DNA from: a virus
Length of the DNA: 31,285 nucleotides
IMG/VR virus record: IMGVR_UViG_3300006810_000225
Location: 1 to 31,285 of that record
Reading direction: 5' to 3' (one strand)
Notes under the pieces: model-generated
Database searches by the model: none
What the model was told of the DNA's origin: nothing
Seen by the model: only the letters and a program-made list of their open reading frames with translations
Shown: positions 13,635 through 20,048 of the stretch, in pieces
Layout: each line of letters opens with the position of its first letter
How positions within the stretch are numbered: position 1 is the first letter of the stretch
Made by a program: the position numbers and the translations under genes

Positions 13635-14689
13635 GCATCAACCTCGTCTGGCGCACAGACGTTCACCTGTCCGACCGCGCACCGTCCAGCCGTACCGACG
13701 ACTGGGCTGACGCCGTGTTCGACAAGTTGGGGCAGGTCCGTGATCTCGCCCGTGAGGTCAACGCCGCTGCGATCCTCGACGGCGGTGACTTCTTCCACAT
13801 CAAGTCCCCGACCCGGAACAGCCACGCGCTCGTTCATCGGACGGCGGAACACCACAGCACCTACCCGTGCCCGGTCTACTGCACACCGGGGAACCACGAC
13901 TCCGTGTACGGCGACTACACGTTCCTCCCGCAGCAGCCGTTGGGCGTCCTGTTCAGTACGGGTGTGTTCAAGCGGTTGTACGACGGGTACGAGGTCTTCT
14001 TCGCTGGTCGGGGGGATCAGATGTACGCGAAGGCGTACCCCTACACCAAGCCGAAGGGTGGTTGGGCAGACGCCAACCCCTTCGCCATCCCCATGAATCA
14101 GCGGAACGGTCCCATCGTCCGTGTGGTCGGCATTCCGTACCACGGCACGTCCTACGACATGGAGCGGTTCACCAGCATCGAGAAGGGCGATGAGGACATC
14201 CTGATCTGCGTGGCCCATGTGCTCGCCAGCAACAAGGGCGGCTCCATGTTCGAGGGTGAGGACATCATCAAGTACTCCGACCTCGTGGACACCGCGCCCG
14301 ACGTGTACCTGTTCGGTCACTGGCACAAGAACCAAGGCGTCGAGGAGATCGGCGGCAAGCAGTTCGTGAACATCGGCAGCCTGACCCGTGGGTCACTTTC
14401 GCAGGACAACCTCGACCGGATTCCGTCGGCGGCTGTGCTCCGCTGCACCGAGAAGGGTGTCGAGATCGAGGTCAGGCCGCTCAACGTCCGTCCCGCCGAG
14501 GAGGTCTTTGACGTGGAAGGTCGGGAGCGTCAGGTCAAGCGGCAGGTGGAGATGGACTCGTTCGTCACCGCGATCCGTGATGCCCTCCAGCCCTCTGATG
14601 AGGGTGAGACGTTGGCAGACGCTGTGTCCGGTATGGACATGCCGAATGAAGTCCGAGAACGGGCGTTGGCCTACTTGGAGCGTGTGTGA
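13631..14689 (+). CDS. SbcD/Mre11-like metallophosphoesterase nuclease (352 aa)
   Basis: Predicted Mn-dependent nuclease subunit of an Mre11-Rad50 (SbcCD, T4 gp47-gp46) complex that opens and trims DNA ends. GTG 13631 overlaps the preceding stop. The phosphoesterase motifs are complete and in order: Asp10-x-His12 (RTDVHLSD), Asp53 (DGGDFFH), Asn88-His89-Asp90 (PGNHD), a His near 196 (CVAHVLA) and His230-x-His232 (GHWHKN). A C-terminal region after about residue 260 likely contacts the ATPase coiled-coil base. Unlike T4, its gene lies between two halves of the Rad50-like ATPase gene. Its TGA is followed by a 95-base gap. Confidence 0.93.
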   Translation: MSINLVWRTDVHLSDRAPSSRTDDWADAVFDKLGQVRDLAREVNAAAILDGGDFFHIKSPTRNSHALVHRTAEHHSTYPCPVYCTPGNHDSVYGDYTFLPQQPLGVLFSTGVFKRLYDGYEVFFAGRGDQMYAKAYPYTKPKGGWADANPFAIPMNQRNGPIVRVVGIPYHGTSYDMERFTSIEKGDEDILICVAHVLASNKGGSMFEGEDIIKYSDLVDTAPDVYLFGHWHKNQGVEEIGGKQFVNIGSLTRGSLSQDNLDRIPSAAVLRCTEKGVEIEVRPLNVRPAEEVFDVEGRERQVKRQVEMDSFVTAIRDALQPSDEGETLADAVSGMDMPNEVRERALAYLERV

Positions 14690-14730
14690 GGGTCCGACTA
14701 CTGCGCGGCGACCAACTATTCGACGTGGGT

Positions 14731-14761
14731 GCGTCGGGGGAACCGACGCCAGCGGGTACGG
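14731..14761 (+). promoter_or_regulatory. Hairpin and GGGTA core before the Fe-S nuclease gene
   Basis: GCGTCGG (14731-14737) and CCGACGC (14743-14749) form a perfect 7-bp stem with loop GGGAA. It lacks a T-run, so it is not a standard terminator. AGCGGGTACGG follows with the GGGTA core (T at 14757), 28 bases before ATG 14785. TAGGGGGG is absent at the usual distance. Confidence 0.4.
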
Positions 14762-14784
14762 TGCTTCCTGCAAAGGAACGCCCG

Positions 14785-15726
14785 ATGAACAAAGACTCGA
14801 CTCTCTACTGGAGTCATCTGGCCGCTTTCGAGGCTTGTCCTCGAAAGTTTCTGTGGATGAAGGGATGGGATGGGATCGATCTGGGTCACGGTCCAGGTCA
14901 CCCAATGCCGCGACCAGAACAGGACTCGAAGCATCATGCGGTGATGGGGATCGCGATTCAGTACGCCGTCGAGAAGATGTACAACGACGAACTGTACCGA
15001 GACCCTGCGAATCTGCTTCGTGTCATGTTGCAGATCGGTGAGAAGGAGTTCGCTCGCCAGGAAGCAAAGCCTTGGAACAAGATCGACTACGGCAAGGCTC
15101 AGATGTCTCGCGAGGACATGCTGGACATCGTTCGCGATGGGATCACGGGATACCTTTCCACGATGAAGGCCCATCGGTTCCTTGGTCCGTATGCGAAGGC
15201 CGAGGTCAACCTTCTAGGATGGATCGACAAGTGGAACCCCATCGGGGGTCGTGCTGACACCATCGTGCGTCGGGACGACACCGGGGTCACGATCATCGAC
15301 GGAAAAAACACCAAGCACAAGATGAAGTACACCGACCCGGATCAACTTCGCTGGTATGCGTTGCTGTTCAAGTTGGCGTACCGTCAGATGCCAGATCGCC
15401 TTGCCTACGTCTGGTACAGATTCCCCCACGGGAAGAAGACCCTCGATGAAGAGGGGTCCGAGATCATCGAGACGGGTGTGGAGTGGGTCGACTTCGATGA
15501 GGACGACCTGAAGGGGCTGGCTCAGCGCGCCCTCGATGCCAAGAAGAAGATGATGCGGGGGAAGTTTGACCCCACGCCTACTCCCAAGACCTGTCGGTTC
15601 TGCGACTTCGAGTCCATCTGCGATGCGAGACAGGAACAGAGGGCAGCGAACTCCGCAAAGCGGCGGGCCAAGAGAGAGATCAAGGAGATCTCTGGGGCTG
15701 ATGGGTTTGTGGAACTCAAGCTCTAG
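14785..15726 (+). CDS. Cas4/RecB-like PD-(D/E)XK nuclease with Fe-S cluster cysteines (313 aa)
   Basis: Starts at ATG 14785, 7 bases after AAAGGA; an extension to GTG 14686 is open but lacks a ribosome site and crosses a hairpin. The nuclease core has SHLAAFEACPRKF at the N-terminus, Asp158 in GGRAD, Asp172-Gly-Lys174 in TIIDGKNTK, and DQLRWYALLF (the QxxxY motif). Four cysteines, Cys18 plus Cys270, Cys273 and Cys279 (CRFCDFESIC), match the one-plus-three pattern of Cas4 and AddB-type nucleases, where they hold a 4Fe-4S cluster. No cas1 or cas2 is nearby, so a role in phage DNA recombination or end resection is more likely than CRISPR adaptation. The TAG stop opens promoter-like copy 4. Confidence 0.9.
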   Translation: MNKDSTLYWSHLAAFEACPRKFLWMKGWDGIDLGHGPGHPMPRPEQDSKHHAVMGIAIQYAVEKMYNDELYRDPANLLRVMLQIGEKEFARQEAKPWNKIDYGKAQMSREDMLDIVRDGITGYLSTMKAHRFLGPYAKAEVNLLGWIDKWNPIGGRADTIVRRDDTGVTIIDGKNTKHKMKYTDPDQLRWYALLFKLAYRQMPDRLAYVWYRFPHGKKTLDEEGSEIIETGVEWVDFDEDDLKGLAQRALDAKKKMMRGKFDPTPTPKTCRFCDFESICDARQEQRAANSAKRRAKREIKEISGADGFVELKL

Positions 15727-15758
15727 GGGGGTACTTTCGACTTCCCATCGGGTATCAG
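15724..15758 (+). promoter_or_regulatory. Bipartite promoter-like element, copy 4
   Basis: TAGGGGGG starts at 15724 (TAG is the stop of the Fe-S nuclease gene) and GGGTATCAG at 15750, with 29 bases between TA steps. It precedes the coiled-coil and sliding-clamp genes. A small hairpin, TTCCT/AGGAA (15767-15780), can partly cover the GGAGGAA ribosome site downstream. Confidence 0.7.
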
Positions 15759-15782
15759 ACAGTACTTTCCTCTGGAGGAACA

Positions 15783-16055
15783 ATGAGCGACATGGATGAT
15801 CGCCTCAACACGGCACTCGCCCTTCGCACCAAGCTCGCGGGCGAAGCCCAGCGCATCGCGGGTAAGAAGGAAGCGGCAGAGAAGGCGCTTTCGGATGTGG
15901 AGCAGGAGATTCGGTCCAAGAATCTCGACCCGAACACACTCGACCAAACCCTCACCACCCTTACGGTAGCCTACGAGCAAGCCGTCGAGAACTTTGAGAA
16001 AGATCTCGAAGCCGCCAAGCAGGCTCTCGCTCCGTACCTGGAGAGCAACGCATGA
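15783..16055 (+). CDS. Coiled-coil protein (90 aa)
   Basis: ATG 15783 follows TGGAGGAACA. Nearly the whole protein is charged helix (LRTKLAGEAQRIAGKKEAAE and onward), with one break near SKNLDPNTLDQ around residues 45-55, giving a helical-hairpin shape. This resembles coiled-coil arms of SbcC/Rad50-like ATPases. The gene lies between the separated N- and C-lobes of that ATPase, so it may be a third fragment or an accessory to the complex. It could equally be an unrelated partner of the sliding clamp, whose start its stop overlaps (ATGA). Only the coiled-coil nature is well supported. Confidence 0.7.
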   Translation: MSDMDDRLNTALALRTKLAGEAQRIAGKKEAAEKALSDVEQEIRSKNLDPNTLDQTLTTLTVAYEQAVENFEKDLEAAKQALAPYLESNA

Positions 16056-17188
16056 AGATCGAAATCGCAAAGTCTGACCTTGAGGCAGCCCTCAAGGTCG
16101 TCGGCATCACGGTGGGGTCTGGAAATGACCTTTCGTCTCACTACCTTTTCCGCTACCGCGATGGGGCGTGTGAGGTCATGTCGTATGACATGCGAGTCTT
16201 TTCCCGCGCTCCCCTCCTCGGCAGCCAGGTCGAGGCTTCAGAGGGAGAGGCGTTCACGGCTGAAGCGTGGCGGCTCGACAAGTGGATCTCTTCCGTGGGG
16301 TCGGGTGCCCTGACTCTTTCCTCGGGGGAGGGTGGAGAGGTCATCGCCAAGGGTCCGCGTAGCCGGATCAAGTTGAGGTCTCTCGATGCCAGTCGGTTCC
16401 CGTTCTGGGACGGACTGCTTTCCACTGCAAAGAGCCTGGGCAACGCGAACCCGAGCATCCTTCATCGGGCGATCAACCTGAGCAAGGTGTTCGTGTCTTC
16501 CGACGACACCAACCGCCCCGAGATCTGTCAGATTGAGGCTCGGGATGGGGTTATTCAAGCGACCAATCGGGGGGCGGTCTCGAACGTCACCGTGCAGTCG
16601 GTTCCCGATCTGGCTCTTCGCATCTCCGGAAAGGACCTCACGGTCGCCTTGAAGTTTCTGAACGACAAGGTCACCCAGGCAGGGGACATCGAGGTTCTGA
16701 TTCCTTCGCGGGATGGGGAGAAGCCCTCCGGTACGGTGTTCTCCCGACCCGATGGCTCTTACGTCGGGATCACGATGCCCACCCTCGCGCTGCCCTCTAT
16801 CTCTGTGGATGAGGGTGATCGAGAAATGTCGATCACCCTCGATGTGAAGGAGTTCATGGGGGCGGTGGACGTTCTTCTCGCATCGGCTCCGAAAGGTCAT
16901 GGGGACGTGACCTTCTTCGCGAAGGACTCGGCTCTCGTGGTGCAGATGCCCTCGGCAGCGGGTGGTGAGGATGAGTATCCGCTGGAGGTCTCTTCGGAGA
17001 GTGGTCTGGGAGACACCTCTTTCTCCATCGACTACGCCTACATCAAGTCCCTCTCGGACCTCTTCGATCTGGATACGATCGAGTTGGGCGTCCACAAGAA
17101 GGGACGTGGTGGGTATGTTTCCTTCCTTCACGAGGATGGTGGGGAGAAGGGCAACCGCTACTTTACGGTGATCGTATGGAGAAGATGA
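16052..17188 (+). CDS. DNA polymerase sliding clamp, DnaN/beta-like (378 aa)
   Basis: Predicted ring-forming processivity factor. Size (378 aa) is close to bacterial beta clamps (about 366). The N-terminus (MKIEIAKSDLEAALKVVG) and the repeated beta-alpha pattern are typical: three similar segments begin near residues 1, 125 and 255, the last with SITLDVKEFMGAVDVLLAS. Sequence conservation is low, as usual for phage clamps, so the call also rests on context: a DnaX-like loader is encoded at 20049 and a primase at 18799. It overlaps the coiled-coil gene upstream and the ATPase C-half downstream. A clamp of the bacterial beta type, not the T4 gp45 type, suggests a C-family or host-like polymerase elsewhere in the genome. 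Confidence 0.82.
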   Translation: MKIEIAKSDLEAALKVVGITVGSGNDLSSHYLFRYRDGACEVMSYDMRVFSRAPLLGSQVEASEGEAFTAEAWRLDKWISSVGSGALTLSSGEGGEVIAKGPRSRIKLRSLDASRFPFWDGLLSTAKSLGNANPSILHRAINLSKVFVSSDDTNRPEICQIEARDGVIQATNRGAVSNVTVQSVPDLALRISGKDLTVALKFLNDKVTQAGDIEVLIPSRDGEKPSGTVFSRPDGSYVGITMPTLALPSISVDEGDREMSITLDVKEFMGAVDVLLASAPKGHGDVTFFAKDSALVVQMPSAAGGEDEYPLEVSSESGLGDTSFSIDYAYIKSLSDLFDLDTIELGVHKKGRGGYVSFLHEDGGEKGNRYFTVIVWRR

Positions 17189-17808
17189 CCAACTTGCTCC
17201 AAGACCTGGTTCGAGTCGAGTCCCGTCGGGACTCGGCACTCGCATCTCTGCGTGAGACCCAGGCGAAGGTTCTTACCTTGGAGTCCGAGGGTGAGATTCT
17301 CGATCGGGTCGCAGACCTATTCCGAGCGTTGATCGACCGTGAGGTGGTGGACAACGCCAAGACGGTTGAGAACCTCCTGACGGAAGGTCTTCAGGCCATC
17401 TTTGATGACCTGGACCTCTCCGTCAAATCGGAGATCGACATCCAGCGCGGCAAGGTCGCGGTGGACTTGATCACCGTGCAGAAGCAAGCGGATGGGACGG
17501 TTACCGAGGGACCCTGCACGGATGCCTACGGTGGCTCTGTCGCCACGGTTGAGTCGGTTCTGCTTCGTATCGTCGTGCTCAACCGTCGAGGGCTTCGACC
17601 TCTCCTGTTGCTGGATGAGTCTCTGGCGGCTGTTGCGGAGCACTACGTGCCTCGGGTGGGGAGATTCCTCGCTACGCTCTCGGAGCGCATGGGCCTCGAT
17701 GTTCTCGCCGTCTCCCACAATCCGTCTCTTGTCGAGTCTGCCACAAACGCCTATCGAATCAGTAAGAAGGACGGAAAGGCGACTTTCCGCAAGATCGGAA
17801 GGCCATGA
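17185..17808 (+). CDS. SbcC/Rad50-like ATPase, C-terminal half (207 aa)
   Basis: Start taken at ATG 17185, which overlaps the clamp stop (ATGA); an in-frame ATG at 17176 is possible. The first 45 or so residues are coiled coil. The C-lobe of an SMC/Rad50-type ATPase follows: ABC-signature-like DAYGGSVATVESVLLR, Walker B RPLLLLDESLAAV with catalytic Glu, and LDVLAVSHNPSLVESA with the switch His. There is no Walker A and no zinc hook; both are on the N-half gene at 9974. The two products should assemble into one ATPase head. The coiled-coil arms are very unequal (about 290 residues against 45), which argues against a simple cut at the hook. Confidence 0.85.
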   Translation: MTNLLQDLVRVESRRDSALASLRETQAKVLTLESEGEILDRVADLFRALIDREVVDNAKTVENLLTEGLQAIFDDLDLSVKSEIDIQRGKVAVDLITVQKQADGTVTEGPCTDAYGGSVATVESVLLRIVVLNRRGLRPLLLLDESLAAVAEHYVPRVGRFLATLSERMGLDVLAVSHNPSLVESATNAYRISKKDGKATFRKIGRP

Positions 17809-18239
17809 TGCGTGGGGTGGGCGAGGTCCGTCAGAAGCTCAAGCAAGCGCAGTACCGCCATGTGAAGCGGATACTGCGTGATCGCTTTCCGGCTGGTGAG
17901 GACTGGCCGAAAGAGGAAGTCGAGCAAATCAAGGACGAGTACCGAGAGTTCTTCGCGGCCTCTCCCATCCACATCATCGCCAAAGACTTCCCGGACGTGG
18001 CTGCCCTCATGTGGGTGCTTGAGGAGCAGCCGGATCAACCACTCGCGGTCAACGGTACGCTCGTGGGTCGGATGGATGGGGTCATGTTGTGGGCCGATTC
18101 GGACATGGAAGCCGACCGTGCTCGCGTGATCATCGACCGCATTGTCGAAGCGGCTACCGAGAGTGATTCGGAGCCTGAAATCACCCTCCCGGTTCCTGTG
18201 CCCGTGCGGAAGTCGTGGTGGCAGAGGTTGTTCGGATGA
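17805..18239 (+). CDS. Unrecognised protein (144 aa)
   Basis: ATG 17805 overlaps the preceding stop, with a second ATG at 17808; GGAAGG lies just upstream. The N-terminal 60 residues are basic and helical (EVRQKLKQAQYRHVKRILRDRF), followed by a mixed domain containing PIHIIAKDFPDVAALMWVLEE. The C-terminus is hydrophobic/aromatic (KSWWQRLFG). A short 'WWQRLF' tail could be a docking peptide, but I see no exact clamp-binding consensus. It is encoded in one overlapping group with the clamp and ATPase half, so a replication or repair accessory role is likely. Confidence 0.65.
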   Translation: MMRGVGEVRQKLKQAQYRHVKRILRDRFPAGEDWPKEEVEQIKDEYREFFAASPIHIIAKDFPDVAALMWVLEEQPDQPLAVNGTLVGRMDGVMLWADSDMEADRARVIIDRIVEAATESDSEPEITLPVPVPVRKSWWQRLFG

Positions 18240-18760
18240 ACCCGAATCTGTTGGTCTTGGTGGACTGTAAGACGAAGCATCTGCCTGTGATGTTGGACCG
18301 TGTTCCGGCACCGGAGGGTCCGGATGCCGGTCCGTTCCTGATCACATCCAGCACATCCTTGCTTTGGGTCGAACGTGCTTTTCATGGGGGGTTTCTCCGC
18401 GTTGCCGTCCGTGAGTCGGTTCGCGATTCGCTTTTTCGGGACATCATCGAGGAGATCTCTGGGAGGGGGGTCGAACGTGAGTGGGGGAATGTTCTTCCTG
18501 CCACCGAGGAGGGGCTGCTAGAAGGTCTCGCGCACCTCTCGTACTACGATCTCTCTGATCCCGTTCTGCTCTACGGGGCCGACTTTGACATCGGCGTGGC
18601 GGAGCACGTTGCTCGGGTACCCGCCGACTGGCTCCCCGCGACATGGGCTGTTTTGATCCCCAACGATCGTGGCTTCGTGGGCACGGCGTTCACGTTTCCT
18701 GGGGGTCATGTCGGAGCGATTGTCCACAACCCCTCACGCGGGGTCGTAGTACTTCGGTAG
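18236..18760 (+). CDS. Phage protein of unknown function (174 aa)
   Basis: ATG 18236 overlaps the preceding stop (ATGA). The protein has a hydrophobic N-terminal strand (NLLVLVDC) that is too short for a signal peptide. The second half contains LLYGADFDIGVAEHVARVP, WAVLIPNDRGFVGTAF and, near the end, VGAIVHNPSRGVVVL. I recall similar C-terminal patterns in uncharacterised phage proteins, without a known function. No catalytic motif is visible. Its TAG stop opens promoter-like copy 5. Confidence 0.7.
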   Translation: MNPNLLVLVDCKTKHLPVMLDRVPAPEGPDAGPFLITSSTSLLWVERAFHGGFLRVAVRESVRDSLFRDIIEEISGRGVEREWGNVLPATEEGLLEGLAHLSYYDLSDPVLLYGADFDIGVAEHVARVPADWLPATWAVLIPNDRGFVGTAFTFPGGHVGAIVHNPSRGVVVLR

Positions 18761-18792
18761 GGGGGTTCTCTCGACTTCGGTTCGGGTAGTAG
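18758..18792 (+). promoter_or_regulatory. Bipartite promoter-like element, copy 5
   Basis: TAGGGGGG starts at 18758 (TAG is the preceding stop) and GGGTAGTAG at 18784, with 29 bases between TA steps. ATG 18799 lies only 12 bases after the T of GGGTA, with no Shine-Dalgarno in between (GTAGTAGACCCCT). This suggests a leaderless primase mRNA. Confidence 0.7.
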
Positions 18793-18798
18793 ACCCCT

Positions 18799-19524
18799 AT
18801 GAAGCAGTGGCTCACCAAAGGTCTGTTGGACTCCTCGGAGTACACGCCCGAGTATGCAGAGGGTTTCATTCTCGGGCGGGGTCTTCCTTACCGGATGATG
18901 AGAGAGATGCATGTGGGTGTCTGGACACTTCCGGACTCCCCTTGTCCCGATCCGCTCTTTGCGAGGCGCTACGGTCCTCTGGGCCAGTCCGTCGAGGACT
19001 GGGTTTCGGTTCCGATCTACTCTCCTCGCGGGGAGATCATCGGGGTTGAGTTTCGTCGGTGGGATGGTGAGTACGGAAGCCAGAAGTTCTATCTTCCGGA
19101 TTCATCATGGCTTCCCGTCTTCACGGGGTTGGTGCCGTCGGCGCTCCACCGCATCTGGAGCGGTGGGGACGTGTGGCTTGTGGAGGGTCTGTTTGATCTC
19201 TCTCTGGCTCATGCTGTCCCGGCGAAGGATGTCGTGCTGGCGTGCGGTGGAGCCAAGATCACGCCCAACCAGGTGGCGTTTCTTCAGCGGTTCATGTCTG
19301 ACAAGGCTCAGGTCCACATCGCGTTCGACATGGACGATACTGGTCGAAAGATGGCTTACGGGTATGTCCATCCAGACACGGGCAAGAAGGTCTGGGGTGT
19401 GTCCGAGCGTCTTTCGAGGGCTGGAGTGAGATCACGAGTCGTGGAGTATCGCGGCGGTAAGGATCCCGGTGAGATCTGGGAGAAGTTTGGTACTTCCTCT
19501 CTAAAGAGCGCCTTCTACTTGTAG
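18799..19524 (+). CDS. DnaG-type primase TOPRIM core (241 aa)
   Basis: Predicted catalytic part of a DnaG-family primase. The N-terminal domain contains SVPIYSPRGEIIGVEFRRWDG, as in the DnaG core. The TOPRIM domain has Glu129 in WLVEGLFD, Asp177-x-Asp179-Asp180 in AFDMDDTGRK, and then YRGGKDPGEIW, so the metal-binding residues are intact. The zinc-binding CHC2 domain and the helicase-interacting C-terminal domain of bacterial DnaG are missing. Either the zinc domain is encoded elsewhere or the protein depends on partners. No Shine-Dalgarno precedes the start, and translation may be leaderless. The TAG stop opens promoter-like copy 6. Confidence 0.88.
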   Translation: MKQWLTKGLLDSSEYTPEYAEGFILGRGLPYRMMREMHVGVWTLPDSPCPDPLFARRYGPLGQSVEDWVSVPIYSPRGEIIGVEFRRWDGEYGSQKFYLPDSSWLPVFTGLVPSALHRIWSGGDVWLVEGLFDLSLAHAVPAKDVVLACGGAKITPNQVAFLQRFMSDKAQVHIAFDMDDTGRKMAYGYVHPDTGKKVWGVSERLSRAGVRSRVVEYRGGKDPGEIWEKFGTSSLKSAFYL

Positions 19525-19556
19525 GGGGGTTCGTGGGAGGGGTGCGCGGGTAGAAC
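19522..19556 (+). promoter_or_regulatory. Bipartite promoter-like element, copy 6
   Basis: TAGGGGGG starts at 19522 (TAG is the primase stop) and GGGTAGAAC at 19548, with 29 bases between TA steps. The spacer (TTCGTGGGAGGGGTGCGC) differs from the others, which usually have CTTTC after the G-run. The fixed spacing is therefore not due to simple duplication. Confidence 0.65.
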
Positions 19557-19578
19557 GTACAACACAAGGATGGAACCC

Positions 19579-20040
19579 ATGAACATTTGGCAGGCACCGA
19601 CCGACGTTCACGACAAGGTTCGTGAACTCGTTGGTCAGAACCACCCCGATCTCGCCCTCGTTGTGGATGAGATCATCGTCGTCTTTCGCGAGAAGGCGGG
19701 CAAGCGTGGCGGGCAGGTGGTCCTCGGCAATAGCCGCAAGGTGGCCGCTCTGGCAAACGCCATCGGAAACACCGACTACAAGTTCGTCTTGGAAGTCGCC
19801 GCTGATCAGTGGGACCAGGAGTTGACCTCTCGTCAGCGAGAGGCTCTGCTCGATCACCTCCTCACTGCCTGTCGGTGCGAGGAAGACCCGAAGACCGGAG
19901 ACCTCAAGTGCAGTGTGGCGAAGCCGGACATCTCCGCATTCCGTGAGAACGTCGAGCGATACGGGATGTGGTTCCCGAAGGATGATCCCGACGACGAGGA
20001 TACGTCCCCCGTCGAGGAGATGTTCGGCTCGGATCAGTAG
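19579..20040 (+). CDS. Phage metallopeptidase-fold protein with degenerate zinc site (153 aa)
   Basis: ATG 19579 is 8 bases after AAGGA; ATG 19570 is in frame but overlaps that site. The segment FVLEVAADQWDQELTSRQREALLDHLLTACRC, then KPDISAFRENVERYGMW, matches the small putative phage metallopeptidase family. In that family the sequence is usually ALLDHELxH..., with HDVEEF further on. Here the HExxH is HLLTA, and the later His is replaced by Pro (KPD). The protein should therefore be unable to bind zinc or cleave peptide bonds in the usual way. It may have been re-used as a binding protein. It precedes the clamp-loader gene by 8 bases, and its acidic tail (PVEEMFGSDQ) could be a docking peptide. 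The family assignment is by eye. Confidence 0.7.
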   Translation: MNIWQAPTDVHDKVRELVGQNHPDLALVVDEIIVVFREKAGKRGGQVVLGNSRKVAALANAIGNTDYKFVLEVAADQWDQELTSRQREALLDHLLTACRCEEDPKTGDLKCSVAKPDISAFRENVERYGMWFPKDDPDDEDTSPVEEMFGSDQ

Positions 20041-20048
20041 GAGGCTCG

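Noticed and set aside
14686-14784. N-terminal extension of the Fe-S nuclease to GTG 14686
   Set aside because: It has no ribosome site, crosses a 7-bp hairpin and a GGGTA core, and the family-typical N-terminus begins right after ATG 14785.
14785-15726. CRISPR adaptation cas4
   Set aside because: The nuclease has Cas4-like motifs, but there are no cas1, cas2 or repeat arrays in the window. The neighbours are recombination and replication genes.
17205-17225. tRNA T-loop-like sequence GGTTCGAGTC
   Set aside because: It is inside the Rad50-like C-half coding region, with no acceptor stem, anticodon arm or CCA end around it.
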